Shown here piece by piece: positions 18,913-30,100 of a DNA stretch of 64,000 bases. The position numbers were made by a program, and so were the translations under genes. A model generated the notes under the pieces. The model was not told the origin of the DNA. It searched no databases and saw only the letters and a program-made list of their open reading frames with translations. Source of the stretch: Xylanimonas allomyrinae (GTDB lineage: Bacteria; Actinomycetota; Actinomycetes; Actinomycetales; Cellulomonadaceae); NCBI RefSeq assembly GCF_004135345.1, contig NZ_CP035495.1, forward strand, positions 2,976,001 through 3,040,000, given 5' to 3'. Position 1 is the first letter of the stretch; every line of letters starts with the position of its first letter.

Positions 18913-20419
18913 GCGCGCGCAACCCGACGCCTGCCGCCAGCACCGCCACGCCGCCCAGCACCGACGCCGCCGGCAGCGTCACGCACAGCGCGGCGCAGCC
19001 CAGCACGCCGAACGCCTGGAGCGCGCGCGGCGAGCGCCGGTCGGCTCCCGTCTGCGTCCAGGCCGCGAGGTTCGCCACGAGGTAGTACGCCAGCACCCCG
19101 AAGCTCGAGAACCCGATCGCCCCGCGCAGGTCCACGCTCAGCACCAGCACGACGACGACGGCGGCGAGCGCCACCTCGGCACGGTGCGGCACCCGGAACC
19201 GGGGGTGGACGGCCGCGAGCCCGCGCGGCAGGTCGCCCTCGCGCGCCATGGCCAGCGCGGTGCGCCCGACCCCGGCCACGAGGGCGAGCAGCGCACCCAG
19301 CGAGGCGACGGCCGCCCCGGCCCGCACCAGCGGCGACGCCCATCCGCCCGCCCACGCGGCGCCCGCAGCCGCACCCGCCTGCCCGCCCGCCTGCCCGCCC
19401 GTCAGCCCTCCAGCCAGCCCTCCGGTCGCGCGCTCGACGGCGTCCGCGAGGGGTGCCGCGCTCGCGGCCGTGCCGTCCGCTCCGAGCACGGCCAGCAGCG
19501 TGACGGCGACGGCGGCGTACACCGCGACGGTGATCGCCAGGGCGACGACGATCGCGCGCGGGATCGCGCGGCGCGGGTCGCGCACCTCCTCGCCCATGGT
19601 GGCGACGCGCGCGTACCCGGCGAACGCGAAGAACAGCAGCCCGGCTGCCTGGAGCACGCCGTACCAGCCCGCGGGGCCGCCGAACGGGGACGCGGCCGAG
19701 GGGCCGCTCGTGGCGCCGACCGTGCCGACCGTGCCGACGGTGCCAGCGGTGCCGACCGTGCCGACGGTGCCAGCGGTGCCGACCGTGCCGACGGTGCCAG
19801 CGGTGCCGACCGTGCCAGCGGCGCCGGCCGTGCTGGCAGTGCCCGCCGTGCCGACGGTGCTCGCGGCGCCGGCGACGGGACCGCCCGGCCCCCCGAGGTG
19901 CCCGGCCCACGCGACGACGAGCGACGCCGTCAGCGCCACCAGCACGAACGCGACGATCCACCGCGCCAGCCGGGCCGTGCGGGTCACGCCCCGGTAGTTG
20001 ACCGCGGCCAGCACCACGACGGCCAGCGCCGCCACGGCCCGCCGCACCGCCGTCGGCGACGCATCGGGTACGGCATACGCCGCGAACGTGAGCGCCATCG
20101 CCGCGCAGCTCGCCGTCTTGCCGACGACGAACCCCCACCCGGCCACGAATCCGGCCCAGGGGCCGAGGCGCTCGCGGCCGTACACGTAGGTGCCGCCCGC
20201 CACGGGGTACTGCGCGGCGAGCTGGGCGGAGGCGAGCGCGTTGGCGGCCGCGACGGCCGCCGCCAGGCCGAGCGCGACGAGCAGCGCGCCCCCGGAGCCG
20301 GCGGGCAGCACGGCGCGGGCGGCCGGGGAGAACGCGGCGAACACGCCGGCGCCGATCATCGAGCCGAGCCCGACGACGACGGCGTCTGTCGTGGTCAGGC
20401 GCCGGGCGAGCGTGGTCAC
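18887..20419 (-). CDS. APC family permease with VGT-repeat loop
   Basis: Predicted 510 aa from GTG 20419, which has AGGA 7 nt upstream. Helix 1 has GLGSMIGAGVFAAF, the unwound substrate-binding segment of amino acid/polyamine/organocation carriers; PVAGGTYVYGRERLGPW and FAFAGYARVATMGEEVRDP are further family marks. About 12 membrane segments. Between helices 6 and 7 there is an inserted loop of roughly 50 residues made of VGT/AGT tripeptides, and a second Gly/Ala-rich insert (GGLAGGLTGGQAGG) occurs later. Such inserts are unusual for the family. The substrate is probably an amino acid or amine. Confidence 0.85.
   Translation of the reverse strand: MTTLARRLTTTDAVVVGLGSMIGAGVFAAFSPAARAVLPAGSGGALLVALGLAAAVAAANALASAQLAAQYPVAGGTYVYGRERLGPWAGFVAGWGFVVGKTASCAAMALTFAAYAVPDASPTAVRRAVAALAVVVLAAVNYRGVTRTARLARWIVAFVLVALTASLVVAWAGHLGGPGGPVAGAASTVGTAGTASTAGAAGTVGTAGTVGTVGTAGTVGTVGTAGTVGTVGTVGATSGPSAASPFGGPAGWYGVLQAAGLLFFAFAGYARVATMGEEVRDPRRAIPRAIVVALAITVAVYAAVAVTLLAVLGADGTAASAAPLADAVERATGGLAGGLTGGQAGGQAGAAAGAAWAGGWASPLVRAGAAVASLGALLALVAGVGRTALAMAREGDLPRGLAAVHPRFRVPHRAEVALAAVVVVLVLSVDLRGAIGFSSFGVLAYYLVANLAAWTQTGADRRSPRALQAFGVLGCAALCVTLPAASVLGGVAVLAAGVGLRALTLRARAR
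19713..19872. repeat. Tandem 27-bp repeat inside the APC permease gene
   Basis: Three perfect 27-bp copies occupy 19722-19748, 19749-19775 and 19776-19802; each is built from three 9-bp subunits of the GTGCCGACC type. Diverged subunits flank them on both sides to about 19713 and 19872. The repeat keeps the reading frame of the permease and encodes a string of Val/Ala-Gly-Thr tripeptides in a loop between membrane helices. Copy-number change by slippage would stay in frame. Confidence 0.85.
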
Positions 20420-20495
20420 GCGCACATCCTGCCCGGAGCGGGCGTCGCCCGCGCCCGCGGTCGGTCGCCGCGCGCCGAGAACGATTGCCAATCGA

Positions 20496-20531
20496 CTGAA
20501 CACGTGTTTAGCATGCTGAACATGCATTCAG
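20496..20531. promoter_or_regulatory. Paired TetR-type operators
   Basis: Two 16-bp palindromes, CTGAACACGTGTTTAG at 20496-20511 (14 of 16 positions symmetric) and CTGAACATGCATTCAG at 20516-20531 (arms CTGAA/TTCAG), are offset by 20 bp. They span the start codon region of the tetR gene and lie between it and the divergent permease start at 20419. The arrangement is typical of two TetR dimers on neighbouring sites, implying autoregulation of the exporter operon. Confidence 0.65.
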
Positions 20532-21151
20532 TCGAGCCCGACGACTTCAGCACGCGAGCCCGCATCCGGGACGCCGCCATCACGCGATTCGCGCGCGAGG
20601 GCTTCCGCGTGCCGCTGCGTGTGATCGCTGCCGACGCCGGGGTCAGCCCGGCCCTGGTCATCCACCACTTCGGGTCCAAGGAGCGGCTGCGCGAGGAGTG
20701 CGACCGGCACGTCCTCGAACACAGCTTCATGCTCAAGGAGGGCGTGCTCGACGACACCGACTTCGAGCTCATGCGGAGGCTGCTGAGCAACATGCGCGCG
20801 TTCGACGAGCCGGTGGCCTACCTGCTGCGCGCGATCCTCGAAGGCGGCTCCGTCGCACGCACCATCCTCGAACGCACCGTCGCCAGCAGCGAGGCCTACC
20901 TCGAGAAGGCCGTCGCGGCGGGCACCGTCAAGCCGTCGCACGACCCCGCCGCACGCGCCCGCTACGTCACCTACCTGGCGCTCGGGATGCTCGTCATGGC
21001 CTTCACCGCCGGATCCGGCGAGGACGACCCGTACACGCACGTGACCGACGCGATGAGCGACCTCACGCTGCCCCACCTCGAACTGCTCACCCAGGGCCTG
21101 CTCGCCGACGGCGAGTACCTGCGTCACTACCTCGACTGGAAGGAATCATGA
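20522..21151 (+). CDS. TetR/AcrR family transcriptional repressor
   Basis: Predicted 209 aa from ATG 20522 (ATG 20513 is in frame as an alternative). The N-terminal DNA-binding domain is [18 protein letters not shown] and [28 protein letters not shown], the standard TetR helix-turn-helix. The rest is a ligand-binding helical domain, with a hydrophobic [14 protein letters not shown] helix. The stop codon overlaps the ATG of the ABC ATPase gene (ATGA), so repressor and exporter are co-expressed and the repressor most likely responds to the exported compound. Confidence 0.9.
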   Translation: MHSVEPDDFSTRARIRDAAITRFAREGFRVPLRVIAADAGVSPALVIHHFGSKERLREECDRHVLEHSFMLKEGVLDDTDFELMRRLLSNMRAFDEPVAYLLRAILEGGSVARTILERTVASSEAYLEKAVAAGTVKPSHDPAARARYVTYLALGMLVMAFTAGSGEDDPYTHVTDAMSDLTLPHLELLTQGLLADGEYLRHYLDWKES

Positions 21152-22140
21152 CCGCCTCCACCCCGGGCGCCCCGGCCGCACCCACCATCGAGATCCACAA
21201 CCTGCACAAGTCCTTCGGCTCCACGAAGGCCCTCGACGGGCTCGACCTGACCGTCAGCCCCGGAGAGGTCGCCGGGTTCCTCGGCCCGAACGGGGCCGGC
21301 AAGTCGACGACGATCCGCGTCCTGCTCGGCCTGCTGCGCGCCGACCTCGGCTCGGCGCGCCTGTTCGGCAGCGACGTGTGGGACGACGCGGTCGCGCTGC
21401 ACCGCCGCCTCGCCTACGTCCCCGGGGACGTGAGCCTGTGGCCCAACCTCACGGGCGGCGAGGTCATCGACTACCTGACGCGGCTGCGCGGCCACGGCCG
21501 CGACAGCGCCGCGACCGCCGCGCGCAAGCGCGAGCTGCTGGCGAAGTTCGAGCTCGACCCCACCAAGAAGGCGCGCACCTACTCCAAGGGCAACCGGCAG
21601 AAGGTCGCCCTCGTGGCCTCGCTGTGCCTGGACGCCGAGCTGTACATCTTCGACGAGCCGACCTCGGGCCTCGACCCACTCATGGAGGCCGTGTTCACCG
21701 ACGAGGTGCGCCGGATCAAGGCCGCCGGGCGGTCCGTGCTGCTCAGCAGCCACATCCTCAGCGAGGTCGAGAAGGTCTGCGACACCGTGACCATCATCCG
21801 CGCGGGCCGCGCCGTCGAGAGCGGCACGCTCGACGCGCTGCGCCACCTCACGCGCTCCAACGTGACGGCCGTCCTCGACGGCGAGCCGGGCGCCGTCGAG
21901 CAGGCCGTCGCCGCGATCCCCGGCGTCCACGACCTGGCCACCACGGCGAACGGCGTCGGCACGCGCGTGACCTTCGACGTCGACCAGGCCGCGATGGGTC
22001 CGGTGCTGCGCACGCTCGGCGGCCTCGGCGTCCACTCCTTCTCGGCCGCGCCGCCGTCGCTCGAAGACCTCTTCATGCGTCACTACGGCGACGAGCTCGC
22101 CGCCCTCGAAGGCACCGGGACCCCGGCGGGTGCCCGATGA
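21148..22140 (+). CDS. ABC transporter ATP-binding protein (ABC-2 drug exporter type)
   Basis: Predicted 330 aa. Walker [10 protein letters not shown], Walker [14 protein letters not shown] and switch His in LLSSHILSE are complete. The signature motif is [11 protein letters not shown], the variant used by DrrA/NatA-like exporters in place of LSGGQ. A C-terminal extension of about 90 residues follows the core, ending [14 protein letters not shown], as in antibiotic exporters. GGAAGGA precedes the ATG; the stop overlaps the permease ATG (ATGA). It energises the permease encoded next. Confidence 0.92.
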   Translation: MTASTPGAPAAPTIEIHNLHKSFGSTKALDGLDLTVSPGEVAGFLGPNGAGKSTTIRVLLGLLRADLGSARLFGSDVWDDAVALHRRLAYVPGDVSLWPNLTGGEVIDYLTRLRGHGRDSAATAARKRELLAKFELDPTKKARTYSKGNRQKVALVASLCLDAELYIFDEPTSGLDPLMEAVFTDEVRRIKAAGRSVLLSSHILSEVEKVCDTVTIIRAGRAVESGTLDALRHLTRSNVTAVLDGEPGAVEQAVAAIPGVHDLATTANGVGTRVTFDVDQAAMGPVLRTLGGLGVHSFSAAPPSLEDLFMRHYGDELAALEGTGTPAGAR

Positions 22141-23807
22141 CCACCACGGCACCGTCGTCGGCCGGACCGGCCCGGACCACGACGACGCCGCGCGCCCCCC
22201 GGGGCGCGACGCTCACCGGGACGGGCCTGCTGCTGCGGTTCGCGCTGCGGCGCGACCGCGTGCGCCTGCTCGTCTGGCTGTGCAGCATCGCGGCCCTCTA
22301 CGCGGGCGGCCTGACCGAGTACCTGACGCTCGACACCGACGCCCAGGCCCGCGAGACGCGCGCGGCGCTCATGCGTACCCCCGCCATGATCGCCATGGCC
22401 GGGCCCGGCTTCGGGCTCGACGACTACCGTGCCGGGCCCGCCGTCGCCAACGAGCTCATCCTGTGGGTGCTGCTCGCGCTCGCCGTCATGAGCATCCTGC
22501 AGATCGCACGCCACACGCGGACCGAGGAGGAGTCGAGCCGGTCCGAACTGGTGCGCGCCGGCGTCGTCGGGCGGCACGCGCCGGCCGTGGCCGCCATGCT
22601 CCAGCTCGTCATCGCCCAGGTCGCGATCGCGGTCGTCAGCGGCGCCGTGCTCGCGGCCCAGGGGCTCGACGTCGGCGGGTCGTTCGCGATGTCGTTCTCG
22701 ATCGCTCTCGGCGCCCTCGTGTTCGGCGCGGTCGCCCTGGTGACCTCGCAGCTCATGGAGCACGGGCGCGGCGCCGTCGGGCTGGCGTTCGCGGCGCTCG
22801 GCGTGGCGTACATGGTGCGCGTCGTCGGCGACCTCCAGCAGCTTCAGGGATCGGCGTTCTCCTGGTTCTCGCCCATCGCCTGGGTGCAGCAGACGCGCGT
22901 GTTCGTGGACTTCCGCGCCTGGCCGCTGCTGCTGTGCCTCGCGCTGACCGCGGTGCTGGTCGTGGTGTCGTCGTCGCTCGGCTCGCGCCGCGACTTCGGC
23001 GCGGGACTGGTCGCCGTCCGTGCGGGGCGGGCCGACGCGCCCGCGTCGCTGCGCAGCCCGATCGCGCTCGCGTGGGCGCAGCAGCGCACCACGCTGTTCT
23101 GGTGGGCGCTCGGGTTCGGGCTGATGTGGCTCGGCACCGGCGGCGTGCTCGACGCGGTGCCCGACATGGTCGACGCCGTCGGCGACAACCCCCTGTACGA
23201 CGCGCTGTTCTCCGACCCCGACAACCTCGTGCGGTCCTTCGTCGTCATCCTCGGGCTCTATGTGGCCACCGCGTCGGCCGCCTACGCCGTCGCCGCCTTC
23301 ACCCGGGCGCGCGGCGAGGAGGAGGCCGGGCGCGTCGAGTACGCGCTCGCCGGGCCGGTGGCGCGCGGGCGCTGGCTGGCCTCGCACCTCGCCGTCGTCG
23401 CGGGCGGCACCGCCGTCGTCATGCTCAGCGGGGTGGCGCTGCTCGCCGCGGGGGCCGCAGCGGTGGGCGTCGACGAGCCCACGTTCGGCGACCTCATGCT
23501 GCTCGGCGTGCTCTACCTGCCGGCGCTGGCGGTGCTCATCGGGTTCGCCGCCGCGCTGTTCGCCTGGGTGCCGCGCCTGACCGGGCTCGCCTGGGCGCTC
23601 ATGGCGTTCATGTTCGTGGTCGGCATGTTCGCGACGCTGTTCCGGCTGCCCGGGTGGGTGCAGCGGATCTCGCCGTTCTTCTGGGTCGACGACCCGCTGG
23701 CAGGGGACGTCTCGGCGACGCACGTCGCCGGGCTGTGCCTCGTCGCGGCGGTGCTGGTCGCGGCCGCCTTCGTGGGCTTCCGGCGGCGGGACGTGCCGAC
23801 CGTCTGA
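22137..23807 (+). CDS. ABC-2 type exporter permease
   Basis: Predicted 556 aa with about 12 hydrophobic segments in two halves of six, the layout of the fused permeases of tetronasin/polyketide-type exporters. A charged cytosolic stretch ([19 protein letters not shown]) follows helix 2, and the equivalent [19 protein letters not shown] occurs in the second half, showing internal duplication. It starts inside the stop codon of the ATPase gene. Together with the ATPase and TetR it forms a complete self-regulated exporter for an unknown toxic or signalling compound. Confidence 0.9.
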   Translation: MTTTAPSSAGPARTTTTPRAPRGATLTGTGLLLRFALRRDRVRLLVWLCSIAALYAGGLTEYLTLDTDAQARETRAALMRTPAMIAMAGPGFGLDDYRAGPAVANELILWVLLALAVMSILQIARHTRTEEESSRSELVRAGVVGRHAPAVAAMLQLVIAQVAIAVVSGAVLAAQGLDVGGSFAMSFSIALGALVFGAVALVTSQLMEHGRGAVGLAFAALGVAYMVRVVGDLQQLQGSAFSWFSPIAWVQQTRVFVDFRAWPLLLCLALTAVLVVVSSSLGSRRDFGAGLVAVRAGRADAPASLRSPIALAWAQQRTTLFWWALGFGLMWLGTGGVLDAVPDMVDAVGDNPLYDALFSDPDNLVRSFVVILGLYVATASAAYAVAAFTRARGEEEAGRVEYALAGPVARGRWLASHLAVVAGGTAVVMLSGVALLAAGAAAVGVDEPTFGDLMLLGVLYLPALAVLIGFAAALFAWVPRLTGLAWALMAFMFVVGMFATLFRLPGWVQRISPFFWVDDPLAGDVSATHVAGLCLVAAVLVAAAFVGFRRRDVPTV

Positions 23808-23813
23808 GCGTGC

Positions 23814-23860
23814 GCCGTCGGCGGTGCCCGGGCGTGCACCGGGCACCGCCCGGCGACGGC
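23814..23860. terminator. Hairpin terminator after the exporter operon
   Basis: Arms GGCGGTGCCCGG (23820-23831) and CCGGGCACCGCC (23839-23850) enclose a 7-nt loop, and GCCGTC/GACGGC extend pairing outside a small internal mismatch. It lies 12 nt after the permease stop. No U-tract is present. Confidence 0.7.
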
Positions 23861-24146
23861 CCGCGAGCCAGCGACATCTGGCGACAAGATGACGGCGAGT
23901 ACGCAAACCGCGGTGGTCGCGCGTGACGCTCCACGGCCCGTGCGACCCCCGCCGCCGCGACGAGGTCTGTGGCCCGAGCCGCAGGTCAGGGCCGTGCCGT
24001 CCGACGCCGTGAGCGCCGTCGTCCTCCGGCCTGCGGCGACACGCCGGAGGGACGCTCCGGTCAGTTCTCGGGGCGGCGATCAACGGGCGCCAGCCGCTGG
24101 GATCTCCGGCTCGGGGCGCGCCACATCCTGAGGGGGGAGTGGCGCT
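23861..24146. other. Intergenic region upstream of the first giant surface protein
   Basis: No convincing gene. An 80-codon open frame at 23889-24131 lacks a ribosome-binding site and its Arg/Pro-rich translation looks like non-coding high-G+C sequence. The only clear element is GGGGGGAG at 24132-24139, the ribosome-binding site for GTG 24147. A promoter is expected here but I cannot place -35/-10 boxes with confidence. Confidence 0.5.
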
Positions 24147-27100
24147 GTGAGGGCGCACTCCGGCCTCGGGAGTGTGATTGCGATGCGACGGAGGAAGGCG
24201 TACTCGGCTGTGATGGCGGCCGTTCTCGTGCTGCTGAGCGTCGGGGCGGCGGGCAGTGCGGTGAACGCAGAACCGCAGACGCCGCCCGTCGCGGCCAAGG
24301 GCGCGGATCCCTCCACTTACCACGAGTACCCAGGCGCGCACGACGTCGAGTCCAGCTTCGAGTCCTCGCGCAACCCGGGCCGGATCTGGACCGACAAGTC
24401 GGTGTTCACCGAGGACGTCGCGGTGCCGCCCGACCAGGTGCAGCCGGGGGTCGGCCCGCTGACGCTCGGCCCGGACGAGCTCGCGGTCGCGCTCTCCGCG
24501 CTCGGGTCGACGCGTCACGTCACGGGTGAGGAGCAGGTGCCGATCGACGTCGCCATCGTGCTGGACAACTCCTACTCCATGGTCCAGTGCGTGAGCTCGG
24601 ACGCGTCGGGCGACGGATACTGCGACGACGCATCGAACTACACGCGGTCCCGCGCCTACGCGATGGCCCAGGCGGTCAACGAGGCACTGCGCATCATCGC
24701 CGGCGACAGCCCCGCGAACAGGGTCGCGGTCGCCCAGTTCGGGACGGGCGCGGGAGTGCTCCAGGCGCTCGGTGCGCCGCGGAAGATCCCGGGCACAGAC
24801 CCGAACGACGACCTGTACGCGCGCATGCGGTTCAGCGGCACCACCAACGGGACCCTGACCCTCGACATCGGCAACGGCACGCTCCAGGTCGGGCGCTCCG
24901 GGAACACCGTCCAGAGCACGAACATCCAGCTCGGCATCTACACCGGCATGAACGTCCTGGCCGGCCAGCCCGCAGCGGGCGTCACGGGCAGCAGCCAACG
25001 CCTGCCGAGCGTCATCGTCTTCTCCGACGGAGAGCCCACGTACTCGTCGGCCTCCGCCTCGTGGTGGGCGCCCGGGACGGCGACCCAGGGGCCGGGGTCC
25101 CCGGGAAACACCCAGTACTACGGCAACGGGTTCCTCGCGGCGATGACCGCCGCCCACCAGAAGAACAAGATCGCCGCGCGCTACGAGGCGGATCCGTCCG
25201 ACGGCATCGACGCGAGGCCCAAGGTGTACACCGTGGGCCTCGGCATGGCCGCGCTGACCGCCAACGGCCGGAACCTGGCGCTGGCCACGCTCGACCCCAA
25301 GACCTGGTACGGGAACACGGGCAACACCATGTCGACCGGGTTCACCGACGCGTTCGCGCGGTACCTGCAGTCGGCAACGGTGACGGTGCCCGTGAACGGC
25401 AGCGCGACCTACACCGTCACACGCCCGACGGGCACCGACCTCGCGTACGACCCGACGAACCTGCGCTACAACGACGCGTACTACTCACCCGTCACACAGG
25501 CCGACCTCATCAGCGTCTTCCGGGCGATCGCCCAGCAGATCGTGGACGCCGCCCCGAACTTCCCCGTCCTGATCGAGGACGGCACGGCGACGACGTCGGG
25601 CTACGTGACGTTCACCGACCCGCTCGGGCCGTTCATGCGGGTCAGCGACATGAACCGCATCACGTTCTGCTCGGTCACCGAGGGCATCGACCCGACGAAG
25701 TGCCAGCAGCGCACGTTCCTCGAACCGCTGCCGCAGGGGCCGGTGACGACACCGGCCGGCACGGTCACGACCTACGTCTTCGGCGGCACTGAGTCCTACA
25801 CCGCGAACGACATGTACCCCCAGACACCGGTGGCCGACATCATCGTGACGGTCACGACGAGCAAGGATCTCGCCGTCGGGGACGTCGTCACCGTCAAGAT
25901 CCCCGCGTCGCTGCTGCCGCTGCGCAACACCCACATCAAGGAGGACGCGACCGGCAAGCCGACGTCGATGTCGATGACGGTGTCGCACCCCGTCCACGTC
26001 TACTACAAGGTCGCCCCCAAAGCCGGAGTCGTCGAGCACCTCGGTGACCCGCTCACGCTCAACGTGGACGGGTCGACCGACGGCGCCGCGCTCGCGCAGT
26101 ACCTGCGCGAGAACACCGTCGGAGGCAAGGTGCGGTTCTACTCGAACGACTTCGACAGGGCGGCTTCGCCCGGCAAGGCCAAGAGCTTTGCGTCGTTCAC
26201 CCCCGCTGACGAGAACGACTTCTACAGGTTCGCCACGAACTCGACCCTGTACCGCGACGCGGCAGGGACGCAGACGATCTCCCCGGCTCAATGGGCAGGT
26301 CTCGCCGCGAGCACACCCATCTACTACCGGATCGACGTCTACCGCCTCACCGGGCACACCCCAGAGTCGGTCGTCAAGGAGAGCGTGGTCCAGCCGACCA
26401 CCAAGGCGGCGCTGGAGGCGCCCGCGGCGGACCCGGGCGGGCGGGCGCTGACCTCCATCGACAACGCCATGACGGCGCCCGCCGGCATGCGCAACTTCTC
26501 CGGTCGAGCGACGAACCTCGACCACGCCAAGTGCACGGCACTCACGTGGACGTCCAACGTGCCGGCGTGCGCCGAGGCGAACCGGACGAACCCGACCCAG
26601 ACCGACGCCATGGCCCGGCGAACCGAGTTCTCCGGGCAGGCGGTGTCCGTCGCGCTCGGCAACGACGGCTTCCTGGACTACCAGGTGCCGGGTCGCCTGA
26701 CCATCAGCAAGGAGGTCGTGTCGGGGACCGGCCTGCACCCCGATGCCACCCAGCCCTTCGAGTTCACGGTGGCGTTCGGCGGCACCGCGCCCGAAGGCGC
26801 CTCGTTCCCGTACAGCGTCTACGACGTCGGTCAGTCCACGACGCCGGTGCGCAGCGGCACCGTCACCTCGGGCGGCACGATCACGCTCCAGGCGCATCAG
26901 GTGGCCGAGGTCGCCGGGCTGCCCCACGGTGCCACGTACACGGTGACCGAGGGCGCGATGCCCGCCGGGTACACGCAGACGTCGCCGACGGGGAACGCGT
27001 CGGGAACGATCACGGTCCCGCAGACCGACGCGGCGGTCGCCGCGTTCGTCAACACCTATGCGCCCGCGCCGGCGAAGGCGGTCGCGTCGCCCACGATCCA

Positions 27101-30100
27101 GAAGTCTGCCCCCGGACTGCCGCAGGGCGTGTCGATCGACGGCACCTTCTCGGCAACGATCTGCCCCGCCGCCGGTGGTGCCTGTCGCACGGCCCTGCTG
27201 GGCCTCGACGCGAAGGCCAACGCGTTCGGCGACTTCACGTTCGCGACGGTCGGCGCGTACGAGTTCACGATCACCGAGGTGGACGGGCTCGCGCCGGGCT
27301 TCACGTACTCGGGTGCCGCCTACCGGTGGGTCGTGACGGTCAGCGACGACGGGTCGGGCGTCCTCAAGGCCGCCTCGACGCTCACGAGGACTCTCACCGA
27401 CGCCGGTGACGACGTCGAGGAGCCCGCAGCGACGGCCGTCTTCGTCAACACCTACTCCGTCGGTTCGGTCGGCGGCACGCTCCGTGCGACCAAGCTTGTG
27501 GAAGACCGCACGCTCCCCATGATCGAGGGTCACCCGCAGACGGTCCCGCCCGCGAAGTCGCACGCCTTCCGCTACTGGTACGTGGGAGCGGACTCCGCAG
27601 ACGCGCCCGAGCCGCCCACGTTCGGCGGCGCCGGCCTCGAGACCGTGGTGCAGTCCAGCCCCGGCAACTCGAACGTGGTCTCCCCGTCCCTGACGTTCAC
27701 CCAGGGGCACGTCGGGCAGACGTACTACTACGCCGTCGCCGAGCTTCCCGGGTCGTACCCGGGCATCACGAACGACCCGGCCGTGTTCGTCTACCGGCTG
27801 TCGGTCACGGCCCCCGGGGTCGGCGAGGCGAACACCGTCCACGTCACCCCGACGCGGTGCGCCACGACGCTCGACGAGACCTCCGGCCAGCCCAGGATCG
27901 AGGCGTGCCAGGCCTTCAGCGCCGATCTGCACCCCACGTTCGTCAACACGTACGCCGCCCAGCCCGCGACGGCGACGCTCGACGCCCGCAAGGTCCTGAC
28001 CGGGCGCCCCTGGCAGCCGGGCGAGTCGTTCACGTTCACGCTCACCCCGGACGACGAGGTCACGCGGCAGGCGATCGTGGGCGGCATCGTCACCATGCCT
28101 GAGGGGACGGAGTCCGGCGCCAAGAAGGTCCTGGTCCAGTCCGACGGTCCAGTCGAGTTCGGTGAGCTGACGTTCACCCAGCGAGGTACCTACCAGTTCC
28201 GCGTCGTCGAGGAGGTACCGGCTCCCGGCGCACCGGGCGTGTCGTACGACCAGCACGCGCTTCTCTACGACGTGACGGTCGACGACCCGGAGCTCGACGG
28301 GGTCCTCAACGCGACGGCGACGCCTCGCGAGGGGCCGCAGAGCGCGGTCTTCACCAACCGCTGGAGCTCGTCGCTGACCTACGACGGCGTCGACCTGCGC
28401 AAGGCGCTCGCGGGCCGCGACGTGGCCTGGGGCGAGTTCGAGTTCCAGGTGACTCCCGCGGACGAGGCCGCGGCGACCGTGGCGGGCATCCCTGCCGCGG
28501 GTGTGACGGTGGCCAACGGAGACGGGAACCCGGACCCGGCGCTCACCAGGATCCTCGGCCCCATCGTCTTCGGGGAGGCGGACCTCGGGCGCTCGTTCGT
28601 GTACACGGTCCGCGAGCGTGAGCCCGTCAAGGACGGCGTGCCGCAGGTGGGGGGCGTGCAGTACGACCTGACCGAGTACACGGTGACGATCACGCCGCAG
28701 TACGACGCGCAGAGCGGGCTGCTCGACGTCGTCACGGTCGTCGCGGGCGGCGGCACGCCGGTCACGCACTCGGTCCGGGCGGGCGGCCGGCCCGTGGTGA
28801 CGTTCTCGAACGCGTACGCGGCCCAGCCGGGACGGGCCGAGCCGCGGTTCACGAAGATCCTCACCGGGCGCCAGTGGCTGTCCGGCGAGGCGTTCGCCTT
28901 CGAGCTCGAGGCGCTCACGCCAGGTGCGCCGATGCCTGGCACGACCAGCGTCGTCGTCACCGAGCCCGACGACGGCGTCGCCGAGTTCGGGTTCGGTGCG
29001 ATCACCTTCCCGACGGCGGGGACGTACCAGTACACGGTCCGCGAGGTCATCCCTCAGGACCCGACCCCGTTCCTGACCTACGACCTGGCCGCCGCGATCG
29101 TCACGGTCACGGTGACGGACGACTTCTCGGGGACGCTCAAGACCACCGTGAGCCATGACGGCAACGAGGCGTTCTCCAACCACTACGAGAGCCGCTACGA
29201 CGACCTGCGCCTGGAGGTCACGAAGACCTTGACGGGCCGTGACCTGCTGCCCGGCGAGTTCACCTTCGAGGTCGTGCCGGCCGACGAGGACGCCGCGCGG
29301 CTCGCCGGTCTGCCGCCGGAGGGCATGGTGTTCGGGCTGCCGCTCGGCGCCCCCGAGGGCCGGCCGGCCGTGCTGCAGCGCGTGCTGACGGAGCCGATCA
29401 ACCAGGACGACGCGGGGCGGCAGTACTGCTACACGTACTCCGAGGTGGTGCCCGCCGAGCCCGATCCGAGCATCGTCTACGACGACACGGCCTACACGGT
29501 CTGCCTCGAGGTCGAGGACGACGGGCGCGGCGTCCTGACCGGGACGACCACCGTCACGGGCAGGGTCGGCGAGGAGGTCGTCTCGAACAAGGTCTTCGTC
29601 AACAAGTCGGACGAGGAGACGTCCGCATGGCCGCAGGTCCCGTTCCGCAACACGTTCCTGGCGCCGTCGTGGGAGCTGACCAAGTCCTCCGACCCGGCCT
29701 CGGGCGCCCAGGTGCAGCCTGGGGACGAGGTGACCTACACCCTGACCGCGACCAACACGAGCGACGTGCCGACGGCGGTGGTCGCGACGGACGACGTCTC
29801 CGGCGTCGTGGCCCACGCCGGCCTCGGCCCGCTGCCGGCCGGCGTCACGAGGTCCCCTGACGGCGCCACCCTCGTGTGGGACGCGGGCGTGGTCGCGCCC
29901 GGGGAGAGCGTCTCGGTGAGCTACACGGCCACCGTGAACGACGACGCCGACGGGGCGCGCCTGCGGAACGTGGTGGCCGTCGCGAGCCCGGGTGGCCGGT
30001 GCGTGCCGGTCGAGGGCCAGGACGCGGCCTGCACGACGACGCACGTCGCGCCCCCGCTCCCGGCGCCGCCTGCCGCGCCGACCGACCCGCCGGCGAAGGT

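Noticed and set aside
23889-24131. 80-codon plus-strand frame before the first surface protein
   Set aside because: No ribosome-binding site, biased low-information translation, and it lies in the expected promoter region.
22083-25157. 1024-codon minus-strand frame opposite the ABC permease and surface protein start
   Set aside because: Spans two unrelated sense genes and a terminator; amino-acid composition is that of an antisense shadow.
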